Assembly: GCA_041394885.1 (NCBI GenBank)
Contig: JAWKHI010000020.1
Location: forward strand, 1 to 64,000
DNA from: DSOI01 sp041394885
GTDB lineage: Bacteria; Acidobacteriota; Terriglobia; Bryobacterales; Bryobacteraceae
Length of the DNA: 64,000 nt
Direction of reading: 5' to 3'
Part shown: positions 32,512-42,128 of the stretch, in pieces
Position numbering within the stretch: position 1 is the first letter of the stretch
How the letters are laid out: each line of letters begins with the position of its first letter
Notes under the pieces: generated by a model
The model's input: only the letters and a program-made list of their open reading frames with translations
Database searches by the model: none
What the model was told of the DNA's origin: nothing
Program-made: the position numbers and the translations under genes

Positions 32512-33516
32512 ATGGATAATCTGACGCACACCCTCACTGGCATCATGCTTAGCCGCGCCGGGCTCAGCCGCTTCTCTCCGCGCGCCACACTGGTCCTCGC
32601 ACTCGCCGCCAATGTTCCTGACATTGACCTGCTCTGGGGCGCGCCTTTCGGACCCACCGCCTACCTCGACACCCATCGTGGCTGGTCGCACGGCGTCGCC
32701 GGATTGCCCTTGATGGCCGCCCTGCCTGCGCTCGCTGCCGGGCTGTGGAAGCGTCCCCCGCAATACCGCTTCCTTCATGCCTGGCTGATCGCCCTCGCCG
32801 GCGTCGCCAGCCATCTCCTGCTGGACCTCACCAACATTTACGGCATACGCCTCGGCGCCCCCTTCTCCCAACACTGGTACCGTCTCGATTGGACCAACGT
32901 CATCGATCCGTGGATCTGGGCCGTCCTGCTGCTGGCCATCGTCTGGCCGATGCTCGCCGGACTCGTCAGTTCCGAGATCGGAGCCAAGTCCAAGGCCGGT
33001 CCCGGCATCGCCCGCTTCGCCCTCGTCTTCCTGCTGTTGTACGAAGGCGGACGCGCCGTCACCCATACTCGCGCCGTTGAGACGCTCGATGCTCGCATCT
33101 ACCAGGGTGAGACGCCCAAGCGCGTCATGGCCATGCCCAGTGCCTGGAGCCCCTTGCGCTGGCGAGGCCTCGTCGAACTCGACGGCGCATGGCAATCGCT
33201 CGACATCGACCTCCTTAAGGAATTCGACCCCGCCTCCGGCCGCGTCTTCTTCAAGCCCGATCGATCCGAATGGATCGACAAGGCACGCCAAACCGAACCC
33301 TTCCAAGCCCTGGAACGCTTCTCATCCACTCTGTTTTGGACTGTCGCCGCCCTACCCGAACCCGACGGTGGCGTCGAAGTCACCGCCTCGGATCTCCGAT
33401 TCGCCGATCCCGGACAAGGCGCCTTCCAGTCCACCGCCCGCTTCACCCGCTCCGGCGCGCTCGAACGCGCCTGGTTCGGCTTCGGCAACCCCGCCGATCG
33501 CCTCAAGTCCCGCTAG
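32512..33516 (+). CDS. DUF457/YdjM-family membrane-bound metal-dependent hydrolase
   Basis: A 334-residue protein. DNLTHTLTGIMLSRAGL is the typical DUF457 start with a His, and NVPDIDLLWG and THRGWSHGVAGLP supply Asp and His for a possible metal site. ASHLLLDLTNIYG gives a further HD pair. Three or four hydrophobic segments lie in the first 180 residues. The C-terminal half is soluble and beta-rich. The family is described as metal-dependent inner-membrane hydrolases; the substrate is unknown. Confidence 0.85.
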   Translation: MDNLTHTLTGIMLSRAGLSRFSPRATLVLALAANVPDIDLLWGAPFGPTAYLDTHRGWSHGVAGLPLMAALPALAAGLWKRPPQYRFLHAWLIALAGVASHLLLDLTNIYGIRLGAPFSQHWYRLDWTNVIDPWIWAVLLLAIVWPMLAGLVSSEIGAKSKAGPGIARFALVFLLLYEGGRAVTHTRAVETLDARIYQGETPKRVMAMPSAWSPLRWRGLVELDGAWQSLDIDLLKEFDPASGRVFFKPDRSEWIDKARQTEPFQALERFSSTLFWTVAALPEPDGGVEVTASDLRFADPGQGAFQSTARFTRSGALERAWFGFGNPADRLKSR

Positions 33517-33532
33517 GCGCTGCCAACAGTCC

Positions 33533-36487
33533 CTACAGGCCCCCCTGCAAGTACGCAATCACATCCGCCAACCCCTGCTTACCAATCGTCTTCTCGATCT
33601 CCTCCGGCATCAGCGAAATATTCGACGACCGGATCTCCGCAATCTGCGAACGCGGTATCGTCACGTCCTGCTCGGACCCGCCTCTCAGCGTCACCGCTCC
33701 CGCCGTTTCCGACGCCAACACCCCATCGAACATCCGCCCGTCCTTCGTCGTCACCAGATAGTTCACATACCGCGGTTCGATCGACGCGCTCGGATCCAGG
33801 ATCGCCGTCAACAACTCCTCCTTCGTCTTCATGTTGATCCCCGCCAGATCCGGACCCACCCGCGCCCCCTCGCGCCGCGGCAAATGGCATTTCGCGCACG
33901 CATCCTCGAACACCTGTTTGCCCCGGTCCACGCTGCCCGCCAGCGACAGCGCGTCCTTGTGCGACGCGACCACTCCGGCCCGGTCTCCCGGTGTGCCCAA
34001 TATCTTACGGACCCTCGCAGCCAGCACCTTGTCCTGCGTCTCGAGCAACCGGTTCCGCGCGTTGATCTCCAGCGCGTTGGCCGGGATTTCGCCTTTCTCG
34101 ATCGCATCCAGCAGCAGCGGCACTCGATCCTTGCGCGCCAGCATCGCCCCGATCGCCTTCGGACGCGTGTCCGGCGCATACGTCTTCCAATGGCTCAGCA
34201 GCGCCGGCGCCACTTCCGGACCCTCGAACGAAGACAGCGCCAACACCGCCGCCGACTGAATCTCCGCCGGCGGGTTCGTCGCCAGCAGCTTCGCCACCGT
34301 GTCCCGCGCCCGCCCAAAATCCGCGCCACGCAGCGCCAGAACCGCCAGCCGCCGGCTCGCCGCCGGTGTCTTCTCTGACAACGCGTCTCTGACCGCCCGA
34401 TCCACCAATCCCCGCATTTCGAAATGGCTAGCCACGTTCCACGCCGATTCCTCGCCCGCATTCAGATACTTCGCCAACGCCGCATCCACTCCCGGAGCCC
34501 GAAGGTTGCGTGCCCCCACTTGCGTCAGACCTCGCGCCAAGCCATCCAGCCCGGCTCCGGGATCCGTGCTCGCCGCCAGGGAACGCACGAACGCCAGCAC
34601 CTCAGCCGGTTGCTGCCGTGTCCCCACCAGGGAACCCACCGCGCCCAGCATCTCCTTCGGCACCTTCCCTGCGCCGGCCTTTCGCATCACTGCCGCCAGA
34701 AACTCCGTTGGCGCGCCCGCGGCCGACGACAACGCCGCCGTCCCGATCCAGTGATCCTCGATGTTGCGCGCTGCCACCTCCACAACCGCGTTCCGAGCCG
34801 CCGCGGACTTCGAATTGCCCAGCGACAACGCCGCCTGCATCTGCACACGTACGCTCTCATCGCGCGCCAATGCCACCACCCGGGACTCCAGCGCCGGAAA
34901 CGCTTCCGCCAGCCGGATCGCATGTTCTCGAATCTCAGGACGCTCGTCGCCCAGCGCCTTGGCCACCGTCGCGGCATCCAGCGCGCCCAGTGACTCCAAT
35001 AGCCACAACGCCCTCACGCGGCCCGCGGCGCTCTTTCCTCCCGTTGCGATTTCAATCAGTCGCGGCGCTACCGTCTTGTCCTGCCGCTCCAACAGCAGAC
35101 GATGCGCCGTCTCCCGATGCCACCCGTTGTCGTGCTCGAGCAATCCCGCCAGCTCCATCGAACTCAGCGCGCCCAAATTCACCGTCAGCCCCCGCTGCGT
35201 TCGAGGCTGGTTGGACGCGATCCGGTAGATCCGTCCCATCTTGTCGCCGCTATAGAAATCCAGCTTCTTCCGCAGTTCATCGGGAATCGAAACCGGCGTC
35301 TCGATCACTTCCCGCTGCATGTCCATCACGTACAGATTCCCGTCCGGCGCATTGGCGAAGTTCGTCGGCCGGAACCACGGATCGGTGGACGCCAGAAACT
35401 CCACCTCTTCCTTGGCCGGCCGCGCCCGGAACGTCACCCCTTCCGGCGTGATCACGTCCCGCCGCACCAGATTCGCGCTCACGTCGCCCGTGAAAATCGA
35501 CCCCTTGTACCCCTCCGGCCATGCGTCACCGTGATACATCGTGCTCCCCGCCGCCCCCGTGATGTAGCCCGCCGCATGCTCCACCCGGCCCGTCTTCAAT
35601 TCGTCGTAGCGCTGCTGCCGCAGCCGCGTCCGGATCGCCCGCCATTCCGGCACCGGCGTCAACGGAAACATCCGCCGGTCATGCTCGAAGTACACGTCCT
35701 GCATCGTCGTCGGCACCTCCAGCATCGGCGCCCGGGCCAGATACGGCTGTGGCAGCACCACGTGCCGCAGATGCACCGTGTTCTGCGAGATGAACCGGTT
35801 TCCAAAATCGTCGAATGTCGCCCCATACTGCGCCGTCCCCGATACCGGCTCGAAGATCCCCTTCACCGGGTGATACCGGAAATCGTACCCCCGCAACTGC
35901 ACCGCCGGATGCCCTGGATGCTTCGGCGACTTCACCAGCCCCGCGTTTCCCGTGTTCGAGAAATAAATCCAGTTGTCCACCCCCAGGCGCGGGTTCGAGA
36001 TCTGCGCCTCCGGGTTGCCGTGGAAAAATCCCGTGAACCATACCTCCCGTACATCGGCCTTGCCGTCGCCATCGGTGTCTTTCAGGTAAAGGATCTCCGG
36101 CGAAACCGGAACGATCAGCCCGCCCTTCCACGGGATCAGCCCCGAACAATGCATCACGTTCTCCGCGAACACCGTCGCCTTGTCGGCCTTGCCGTCGCCG
36201 TTGGTGTCTTCGAGCATCCGGATCCGTCCCAGGGCCGGCTTGCCCTCCGGTGGATCGTCCGGCAGGTCATGCATCTCCGCCACGAACGCGCGCCCCCGGT
36301 CGTCGAACACCATGTCCACCGGATCCATCACGTTCGGCTCGCTCGCGAACGTCTCCGCGTGGAAGTCCTCACTGAACCGCAGGGTCTCGAGCGCCGCGCC
36401 GGCCGTCAGGCCGCCCGGTTTCTTCTCTTGCGAACAACCGGACAGAGCGATCAGGGTGAGAGTCAGTGCGATGCGCGGTGTGGACAC
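33533..36487 (-). CDS. PVC-type heme-binding lipoprotein: propeller, HEAT repeats and C-terminal CxxCH domain
   Basis: A 984-residue lipoprotein: lipobox ALSGCSQ at the N-terminus. Residues about 40-440 form the membrane-bound dehydrogenase-like propeller (FVAEMHDLPDDPPEGK, DTNGDGKADKATVF, DTDGDGKADVREVWF, IYFSNTGNAG). A HEAT-like Ala-rich helical region follows (about 450-830). The C-terminal module has one c-type heme site CAKCH at 864-868, then GVLASETAGAVTLRGG and SLMPEGIEKTIG-like residues (SLMPEEIEKTIG). This is the planctomycete-type family. It starts at a GTG and is divergent from TonB-dependent receptor 1. Probably a periplasmic sugar oxidation or binding protein. Confidence 0.92.
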   Translation of the reverse strand: MSTPRIALTLTLIALSGCSQEKKPGGLTAGAALETLRFSEDFHAETFASEPNVMDPVDMVFDDRGRAFVAEMHDLPDDPPEGKPALGRIRMLEDTNGDGKADKATVFAENVMHCSGLIPWKGGLIVPVSPEILYLKDTDGDGKADVREVWFTGFFHGNPEAQISNPRLGVDNWIYFSNTGNAGLVKSPKHPGHPAVQLRGYDFRYHPVKGIFEPVSGTAQYGATFDDFGNRFISQNTVHLRHVVLPQPYLARAPMLEVPTTMQDVYFEHDRRMFPLTPVPEWRAIRTRLRQQRYDELKTGRVEHAAGYITGAAGSTMYHGDAWPEGYKGSIFTGDVSANLVRRDVITPEGVTFRARPAKEEVEFLASTDPWFRPTNFANAPDGNLYVMDMQREVIETPVSIPDELRKKLDFYSGDKMGRIYRIASNQPRTQRGLTVNLGALSSMELAGLLEHDNGWHRETAHRLLLERQDKTVAPRLIEIATGGKSAAGRVRALWLLESLGALDAATVAKALGDERPEIREHAIRLAEAFPALESRVVALARDESVRVQMQAALSLGNSKSAAARNAVVEVAARNIEDHWIGTAALSSAAGAPTEFLAAVMRKAGAGKVPKEMLGAVGSLVGTRQQPAEVLAFVRSLAASTDPGAGLDGLARGLTQVGARNLRAPGVDAALAKYLNAGEESAWNVASHFEMRGLVDRAVRDALSEKTPAASRRLAVLALRGADFGRARDTVAKLLATNPPAEIQSAAVLALSSFEGPEVAPALLSHWKTYAPDTRPKAIGAMLARKDRVPLLLDAIEKGEIPANALEINARNRLLETQDKVLAARVRKILGTPGDRAGVVASHKDALSLAGSVDRGKQVFEDACAKCHLPRREGARVGPDLAGINMKTKEELLTAILDPSASIEPRYVNYLVTTKDGRMFDGVLASETAGAVTLRGGSEQDVTIPRSQIAEIRSSNISLMPEEIEKTIGKQGLADVIAYLQGGL

Positions 36488-36532
36488 CTTCCTATGCTAG
36501 CCCGGTTCCAATGGTTAATTCTCAGTCCGCTG

Positions 36533-36561
36533 TAACCGAGATGTCAGGTTCTCCGTATAAT
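36533..36561 (+). promoter_or_regulatory. Candidate promoter of TonB-dependent receptor 1
   Basis: A perfect -10 hexamer TATAAT is at 36556-36561, 51 bp upstream of the receptor start, in an AT-richer interval. A -35 is not convincing (TGTAAC at 36531-36536 gives a 19-bp spacer). The perfect -10 is rare in a GC-rich genome, so a promoter here is plausible. Confidence 0.4.
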
Positions 36562-36612
36562 AGGCGCAGCGGCTTCGGTCGCTTATTCTTTGCGTTAAGG
36601 GGTTTTAAAGTC

Positions 36613-39600
36613 ATGCGACGAATCGCAGCATTGCTGTGCGTCGCCGTCCTGTCCGGCCTTCCTGTTTTTTCCCAAACCTTTGGCGAAATCACGGGTGAGG
36701 TGCGTGACCCGAGCGGCGCGGTTATCGGTGGGGCCAAGGTTGTCCTCACCAACGTGGGCACGAACGCCACCCGCGAGTCTGTTTCCAACGATGCGGGTGG
36801 ATTCAGTTTTCCATCGCTTCCTCCCGCAATTTACAACATGCGGGTCGAGAAGGAGGGTTTCAAAGCCTCCACCCGGAATCAAATCGAGCTCCAGGTGGAA
36901 CAGCGGGCTCGTATCGATGTCACTCTCGAGGTCGGCTCCGTCAGCGAGTCCGTGGAGGTTTCCGCGCAAGGCGCCGTCCTGACCAGCGAAAACGCCACCA
37001 TCGGTACCGTCATCGAGAACAAGCGCATCGTCGAACTGCCCCTCAACGGCCGTAACTTCCTGCAACTGGTCTCTCTCGCCCCCAACGTCAGCTTCGGCTT
37101 CCCGGCCGCCGGTCAGGCCGGCTCCCGTCAGGGTGGCATCCGTAGCGACCAGAGCATTTCCGTCGCCGGTCAGCGCGCTCAGTACAACCGCTACACCCTC
37201 GACGGCGTCGAGAACACCGATCCCAACTTCAACACCTTCGTCGTGCTCCCCAGCGTCGACGCCCTCCAGGAGTTCAAGGTCCAGTCCGGCGTCTACCCCG
37301 CCGAATTCGGCCGCGGCTCCACCCAGATCAACGTGCTCACCAAGAGCGGATCCAATCAGTATCACGGCACTGCGTTCTACTTCTTGCGCAACGACAAGCT
37401 CGACGCCAAGAACTACGCCTTCACCGCCGCCCGGCCCCCCAAGGATCCTTTCAAGTGGAACCAGTTCGGCTTCACTTTGGGCGGCCCCATCTCGATCCCC
37501 AAAGTCGTCGACGGCAAGAACCGCCTCTTCTTCATGACCAACTATGAATGGTTCCGCCAGCGCCGCAACGTCCAGGGCGTCAACAGCCTTCCTTCCGCGG
37601 CCATGCAGGGCGGCAACTTCAGCGAACTGCCCTTCGGGACCCAAGGCATTTTCGACCCCCTCACCAAGGCCCGTTCCGGCAACACCGTGACAGCCAACGC
37701 CTTCCCCGGCAACATCATCCCCGCATCGCGGATCGCCGGTGTCTCCAAACAGCTCCTCGAGTTTTACCCCGTGCCCAATCTCCCCGGCAGTTTGCGCAAC
37801 AACTACGTCAACTCCCAGGGCCGGCCTGTCAATCGCGATCAGTTCATTGGCCGGTTCGATGTCGTCGAAAGCTCCAACTCGCAGTGGAGCGGCCGCTATA
37901 GCTGGGGCGACGAGAATCAGTTGACGGAAGCCCTCCGCCTCAACGGCAGCCAGATCGTCACCAGCTTCAAGCAGTACATGGTCTCCAATACCCGCGTATT
38001 GAATTCCTCCCTGGTGAACGAGACACGCTTTGGCTACACCAAGTTCTACAACACCAACGGACCGCAGCTCGCCTTTACTCGCGACGTCGTCGGTGAGTTG
38101 AAGATCGCCGGCCTCAACTCCGGGCCGCCCGTCCAGTGGGGCATTCCCAACGTTTCTCTTTCGGGTGTCTACTCCGGCTTCGGCAACGATTCCGAAGGCC
38201 CCTACGAAAATAACAACAGCTCGGTCCAGTTCATCAACAACCTGTCCTGGATTCGAGGCAAGCACTCGTTCAAGTTCGGTGGTGAGGTCCGGCAGGACCG
38301 TTACAATCAGGTGGGCAATCAGTTCGCCCGCGGACAGTACACCTTCACCCGCAACGCCACCCAGAACCTCGCCCAGAGCGGCACCACCGGCGATCCTTTC
38401 GCGGACTTCCTCCTCGGGGAAACCTTCCAGGCGGAAGCCGCCGTTTCCATCGCTTCCGCCAATTTCCGCTCCACCGGTTTCGCCGCCTATGTCGACGATA
38501 TCTGGAAGGTCAGCCGCAAGGTCACCGTCAACGTCGGCCTTCGTTATGAATTCACGCCGCCGTGGACGGACCAGACCGGCCGCCTGTTCAACGGAATCGT
38601 GCCCAACGATATTCGTGCCGAAAGTGTCGCTGACCGCAGCTTGTACCCCTACTTCATGCGGCAAGGCGACGCCAGTCAGGATCCCTACAACGGCATCGCG
38701 CTCCGCTGGGTAGACGTGGACGTGCGCCAGACCGGCGCGCTCGGTAACCGGCTCGTTGCTCTCGATCGCAACGACTTTGCTCCCCGCTTCGGCATCACAT
38801 GGTCGCCCAGCGAGAAATGGGTCATCCGCGGAGGGTCCGGCGTTTTCTACTCGCAGGACACCGGCAACCCGCGCTTCGACATGGCTCGCAACCTCGCCGG
38901 CCGCACTCGCTTCAACTCCAATGCCCAGATCCCCGATCTCAATTGGGCCAATTCGTTCGCCAGTCTTGCCGGTTCCGTCGCACAGGTCACCCGGCCTTAC
39001 ACCTTCGCCAACCCGTATGACCGCCGCACGCCCTACACCATTCAGGCCATGGCCAACGTGCAGCGCGAACTCGCCGGTGGCACGCTGTTCGAAGTCGGCT
39101 ATCTCGGTTCGGTCAGCCATCGCCTGGAATCGCTTCGCGCCGTCAACGAAGCCATTCCCGCCGATCCCACCACCGATCGCCGCTCCGTTTGGGTCCGTTC
39201 TCCGTTCCCCAACTTTGGCCGCATCCAATTGGTCGACAACGGCGGTAGCGGCAACTATCACTCCCTCGGCACCAAGCTCACCAAACGGTACTCCAACGGG
39301 ATGACCTACCTGTTGAGCTACACCTGGGCCAAGTCTATCGACAACGCCACGGCCATCCGAAACCAGGGCGGCGACACGCTGTTCCCCCAGAACAGCTACT
39401 GCCGGGCTTGCGAACGCGCTCGCTCGTCCCACGACGTGCGTCAGCGCTTCGTCGCCAGCGCCCTATGGGACGTGCCCTTCGGCAAGGGCCGTAAGCACGA
39501 AATCGCCAACCCGTTCGCCAACGCCGTCGTCGGCGGCTGGCAGGTCGGCTCCATCATCACGCTCCAGACCGGCTTCCCCATCACCGTGACCAACGGTCTC

Positions 39601-39981
39601 GATAACTCCAACGTAGCCGGCTTCTTTGACCGTCCTGATTCCACTGGCGTCGACGCTGCGCTCTCCGGCAGCCAACGCTCCGCCAGCCGCTTCTTCAATA
39701 CCGCGGCCTTCGTCCAGAATGCCAAGGGCAGCTTCGGTAACGTGGGCCGCAACACTCTATCCTCGCCCGGCATCGTCAACTGGGATTTCTCCCTTCTCAA
39801 GAATTTCAACATTCCGAAGGAAGGCCACAGTCTCCAGTTCCGGTTTGAGGCATTCAACATGCCGAATCACCCGATCCTCGGCAATCCCAACACCAACATC
39901 GCCAGCGGCGGTTTTGGCCAGATCACTGGTACTCGCACGAATATGCGTCAACTGCAGTTCGCGCTCAAGTACATATTCTGA
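36613..39981 (+). CDS. TonB-dependent receptor, Oar-like, with carboxypeptidase-regulatory domain (receptor 1)
   Basis: A 1122-residue outer-membrane receptor. A Sec signal (RRIAALLCVAVLSGLPVFSQ) is followed by the CarboxypepD_reg domain (GEITGEVRDPSGAVIGGAK through YNMRVEKEGFKAS). The plug (VIENKRIVELPLNGRNFLQL, VAGQRAQYNRYTLDGVENTD) and a large beta-barrel follow, ending in FALKYIF with a terminal aromatic as usual for barrels. These acidobacterial receptors take up large ligands such as glycans or peptides. The ATG at 36613 has AAGGGG about 11 nt upstream. No SusD-like partner is next to it. A terminator-like hairpin lies 21 bp after the stop. Confidence 0.93.
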   Translation: MRRIAALLCVAVLSGLPVFSQTFGEITGEVRDPSGAVIGGAKVVLTNVGTNATRESVSNDAGGFSFPSLPPAIYNMRVEKEGFKASTRNQIELQVEQRARIDVTLEVGSVSESVEVSAQGAVLTSENATIGTVIENKRIVELPLNGRNFLQLVSLAPNVSFGFPAAGQAGSRQGGIRSDQSISVAGQRAQYNRYTLDGVENTDPNFNTFVVLPSVDALQEFKVQSGVYPAEFGRGSTQINVLTKSGSNQYHGTAFYFLRNDKLDAKNYAFTAARPPKDPFKWNQFGFTLGGPISIPKVVDGKNRLFFMTNYEWFRQRRNVQGVNSLPSAAMQGGNFSELPFGTQGIFDPLTKARSGNTVTANAFPGNIIPASRIAGVSKQLLEFYPVPNLPGSLRNNYVNSQGRPVNRDQFIGRFDVVESSNSQWSGRYSWGDENQLTEALRLNGSQIVTSFKQYMVSNTRVLNSSLVNETRFGYTKFYNTNGPQLAFTRDVVGELKIAGLNSGPPVQWGIPNVSLSGVYSGFGNDSEGPYENNNSSVQFINNLSWIRGKHSFKFGGEVRQDRYNQVGNQFARGQYTFTRNATQNLAQSGTTGDPFADFLLGETFQAEAAVSIASANFRSTGFAAYVDDIWKVSRKVTVNVGLRYEFTPPWTDQTGRLFNGIVPNDIRAESVADRSLYPYFMRQGDASQDPYNGIALRWVDVDVRQTGALGNRLVALDRNDFAPRFGITWSPSEKWVIRGGSGVFYSQDTGNPRFDMARNLAGRTRFNSNAQIPDLNWANSFASLAGSVAQVTRPYTFANPYDRRTPYTIQAMANVQRELAGGTLFEVGYLGSVSHRLESLRAVNEAIPADPTTDRRSVWVRSPFPNFGRIQLVDNGGSGNYHSLGTKLTKRYSNGMTYLLSYTWAKSIDNATAIRNQGGDTLFPQNSYCRACERARSSHDVRQRFVASALWDVPFGKGRKHEIANPFANAVVGGWQVGSIITLQTGFPITVTNGLDNSNVAGFFDRPDSTGVDAALSGSQRSASRFFNTAAFVQNAKGSFGNVGRNTLSSPGIVNWDFSLLKNFNIPKEGHSLQFRFEAFNMPNHPILGNPNTNIASGGFGQITGTRTNMRQLQFALKYIF

Positions 39982-40001
39982 TCGGCTCGTAACTCGAAAA
40001 A

Positions 40002-40046
40002 GCCCCGGTCCGCGGCGTACTCGCCTCGGCCGGGGCGTTCTCTTTT
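40002..40046. terminator. Rho-independent terminator, probably bidirectional
   Basis: A stem gccccggtc / ggccggggc with a ~17-nt loop is flanked by A-rich bases on the left (aaaaa before 40002) and a TTCTCTTTT tract on the right. It separates the + strand receptor from the convergent LacI-type gene and can serve both. Confidence 0.75.
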
Positions 40047-40052
40047 CTTGGC

Positions 40053-41123
40053 CTAGTCCGCGCCTGCACCCACCGCCGTCAATACCCGCGCTGTCGACCC
40101 CCGCTGGATCAGCCGTGTCTCGATCGGATACGTGCTCCCCGCCTCACCCGTCTTGATCATCCGCCACAGCGAATCGAACGCGATCCGCCCGATATGCTCC
40201 CGCGGCAGCGCCACCGTCGTCAACGGTGGCTGTGTGTGCTCGGCGAAAGCGATGTCGTCGAACCCAACCACCGAGAGCTGCGCCGGCACCGCGATCCCAT
40301 GGTCCTGCGCGCATCGCAGCACCCCGATCGCCGTCAGGTCGTTCCCCGCCACCACCGCCGTCGGCCGTCTCGATTGCTCGCACAGCACCGTTCCCGCCCG
40401 GTAACCGCCTTCCACCGTGAAGTCGCCGTCCACTACCGCGGTCGGCTGCAGTCCCGCGCGCGACGCCTCTTCCAGAAATGCCGCCTTGCGCCGCATGGCC
40501 GAAGGCAAATGCGGGGGGCCTCCCACGTATCCGATCTCGCGATGGCCCAACTCGAGCAGGTGCTCGATTGCCTGCCGGATTCCCTGCTCGTAGTCCACCG
40601 CCAGATTGCTCACGCCGGGGCCCACGATTCCCAGATCCAGATACGTGGCGGCGATCTTTCGTTGCGCCAGCAATTCCATCACCGCGGGGTCGATTTGGGA
40701 CGTCACTACCGCCACTCCCGGTACTTGCAGCCCGACCAGCCGGTTCACCGCCGCCAGCGTCCGCTGGGAGTCGTAGCTGGTGCTGAATACCAACGCGTCC
40801 ATTTGGTGGCTCAACGCTTCTTCCTGAAACGCTGCCGTCACCTCTGGAAAGAAGGGATTCCGCATGTCGCTGATGATCAACCCCAGCAGGCTCGAGTGCC
40901 CAACTACCAGGTTGCGCGCCGCTTGGTTGAGAGAGTATCCCAGTTCCCGGACCGCGGCCATCACACGGTCGTGCGTTTCCGGGAGCGTGTTGCGCGTCCC
41001 ATTGATCACGTGGGAAACCGTGGCGGTTGAAACTCCCGCGAGCTCCGCCACATCCTTGATGCTCGCGTGTCCCGTCCTTTTTCTTCGGCGTAGCGGGTGC
41101 GGCGTGCTCATACTGGTCGGCAT
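40053..41123 (-). CDS. LacI-family transcriptional regulator
   Basis: A 356-residue repressor. An N-terminal helix-turn-helix with SIKDVAELAGVSTATVSHVI and hinge is followed by a periplasmic-binding-like effector domain: LLGLIISDMRNPFFPEVTAA, VAVVTSQIDPAVME, GHREIGYVGGPPHLPSA and VVGFDDIAFAEHTQPPLTTV. It probably controls the adjacent esterase/GGT/dehydratase/PIG-L genes and receptor 2, binding a sugar-type effector. It is the last gene of that minus-strand set. Confidence 0.94.
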   Translation of the reverse strand: MPTSMSTPHPLRRRKRTGHASIKDVAELAGVSTATVSHVINGTRNTLPETHDRVMAAVRELGYSLNQAARNLVVGHSSLLGLIISDMRNPFFPEVTAAFQEEALSHQMDALVFSTSYDSQRTLAAVNRLVGLQVPGVAVVTSQIDPAVMELLAQRKIAATYLDLGIVGPGVSNLAVDYEQGIRQAIEHLLELGHREIGYVGGPPHLPSAMRRKAAFLEEASRAGLQPTAVVDGDFTVEGGYRAGTVLCEQSRRPTAVVAGNDLTAIGVLRCAQDHGIAVPAQLSVVGFDDIAFAEHTQPPLTTVALPREHIGRIAFDSLWRMIKTGEAGSTYPIETRLIQRGSTARVLTAVGAGAD

Positions 41124-41210
41124 CTCCTTGGCAGGGACGCTAATTCGCGTTCTTATTCGCCGGGTTCGGCCCGGTCATTCCTTAACAACTGTATCAACTC
41201 CGGGGCTTTA

Positions 41211-42080
41211 TTAGCGAGTCCACTGGTGTAGGGACATCCATTCCCGCAGACGCTCCGTCCACCCGTCTGTGGGTATACCCTTTCCCCTGACGCCGAAGCC
41301 GTGTCCGCCCCGCTCGTACACGTGCATCTCCGCCGCCGATCCCGCTTTGCGCAGCGCTTCAAACAGTCGCAGACTCTGCGCCACCGGCACCGTCGTATCG
41401 TCGGCCGCATGGGCCAGAAAGGCCGGCGGTGCATCTTTCGGAAACTCGATTCCTTCCGGCGCAGCCGCATAGATCATTCCCAGAAATGCCGGGCGGCTGC
41501 TCTGCCGTTCCACCGGATCGGCCGCCGCTTCGTTCCCTTTGTCGAAATGCAGACCTACGTTCACCACCACATTGCCGCCCGCCGAAAATCCCAGGATGCC
41601 GATCCGCTCGGGATCGATGCGCCACTCCGCCGCTCGGGATCGCGTCACCCGGATCGCTCGCTCGGCGTCGGCCAGGGCCTTCTCCGCGATCTCACCCCGC
41701 ATCCGCCGCGCCGCCTCCGTCTCGGTTCCCACCGGCAGCACCCGGTAGCTCAACACGAGGCCCGCCACTCCTTGCCCCGCCAACCACCGCGCCACGTCGT
41801 GGCCCTCTTTGTCGATCGCCAGATGCCGGTATCCGCCGCCCGGGCAGATAATCACCGCCGTGCCGTTGGCCTTGCCGGCTTCCGGAAGATGGACCGTGAG
41901 CGTCGCCGCCGTCACGTTTCGCGTCCGCCGCTCGCCGTCGGCGTCCCGTGTTGTCGTGCCTGCCGCTTCCGCGGCCGCTGTCCCCGGCCAGACCGGGATC
42001 ACCGTCTCACAACGCGCGGGCGACAGAGTCCACAGGACCACACCGGATGCCGCGGCCATACGCAGTCGAAAAGAAATCAT
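41211..42080 (-). CDS. Exported alpha/beta hydrolase, acetyl-esterase type
   Basis: A 289-residue secreted esterase (signal ...VLWTLSPARC). The oxyanion region TAVIICPGGGYRHLA, the nucleophile GILGFSAGGN (Ser), the acid HAADDTTVP and the histidine GGHGFG form a standard triad, close to BD-FAE-like carbohydrate esterases. It follows the GGT gene and precedes the LacI regulator on the same strand. A role removing acetyl or feruloyl groups from glycans would fit the locus. Confidence 0.88.
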   Translation of the reverse strand: MISFRLRMAAASGVVLWTLSPARCETVIPVWPGTAAAEAAGTTTRDADGERRTRNVTAATLTVHLPEAGKANGTAVIICPGGGYRHLAIDKEGHDVARWLAGQGVAGLVLSYRVLPVGTETEAARRMRGEIAEKALADAERAIRVTRSRAAEWRIDPERIGILGFSAGGNVVVNVGLHFDKGNEAAADPVERQSSRPAFLGMIYAAAPEGIEFPKDAPPAFLAHAADDTTVPVAQSLRLFEALRKAGSAAEMHVYERGGHGFGVRGKGIPTDGWTERLREWMSLHQWTR

Positions 42081-42128
42081 GCCCCATGATATTACAGGGT
42101 CTCGTCAAAACAAGGCCTCAGGCTTCGC

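Noticed and set aside
31282..33306. A 674-residue minus-strand open frame
   Set aside because: It overlaps two supported genes (DUF418 in another frame and DUF457 antisense) and has low-complexity Asp/Gly/Arg composition.
36595..39432. A 945-residue minus-strand open frame
   Set aside because: It mirrors TonB-dependent receptor 1, which has a signal peptide, domains and Shine-Dalgarno; the antisense product shows no fold.
41124..41210. LacI operator palindrome upstream of its own gene
   Set aside because: The interval has repeated gcgaat-type words but no clear palindrome, so no operator is annotated.
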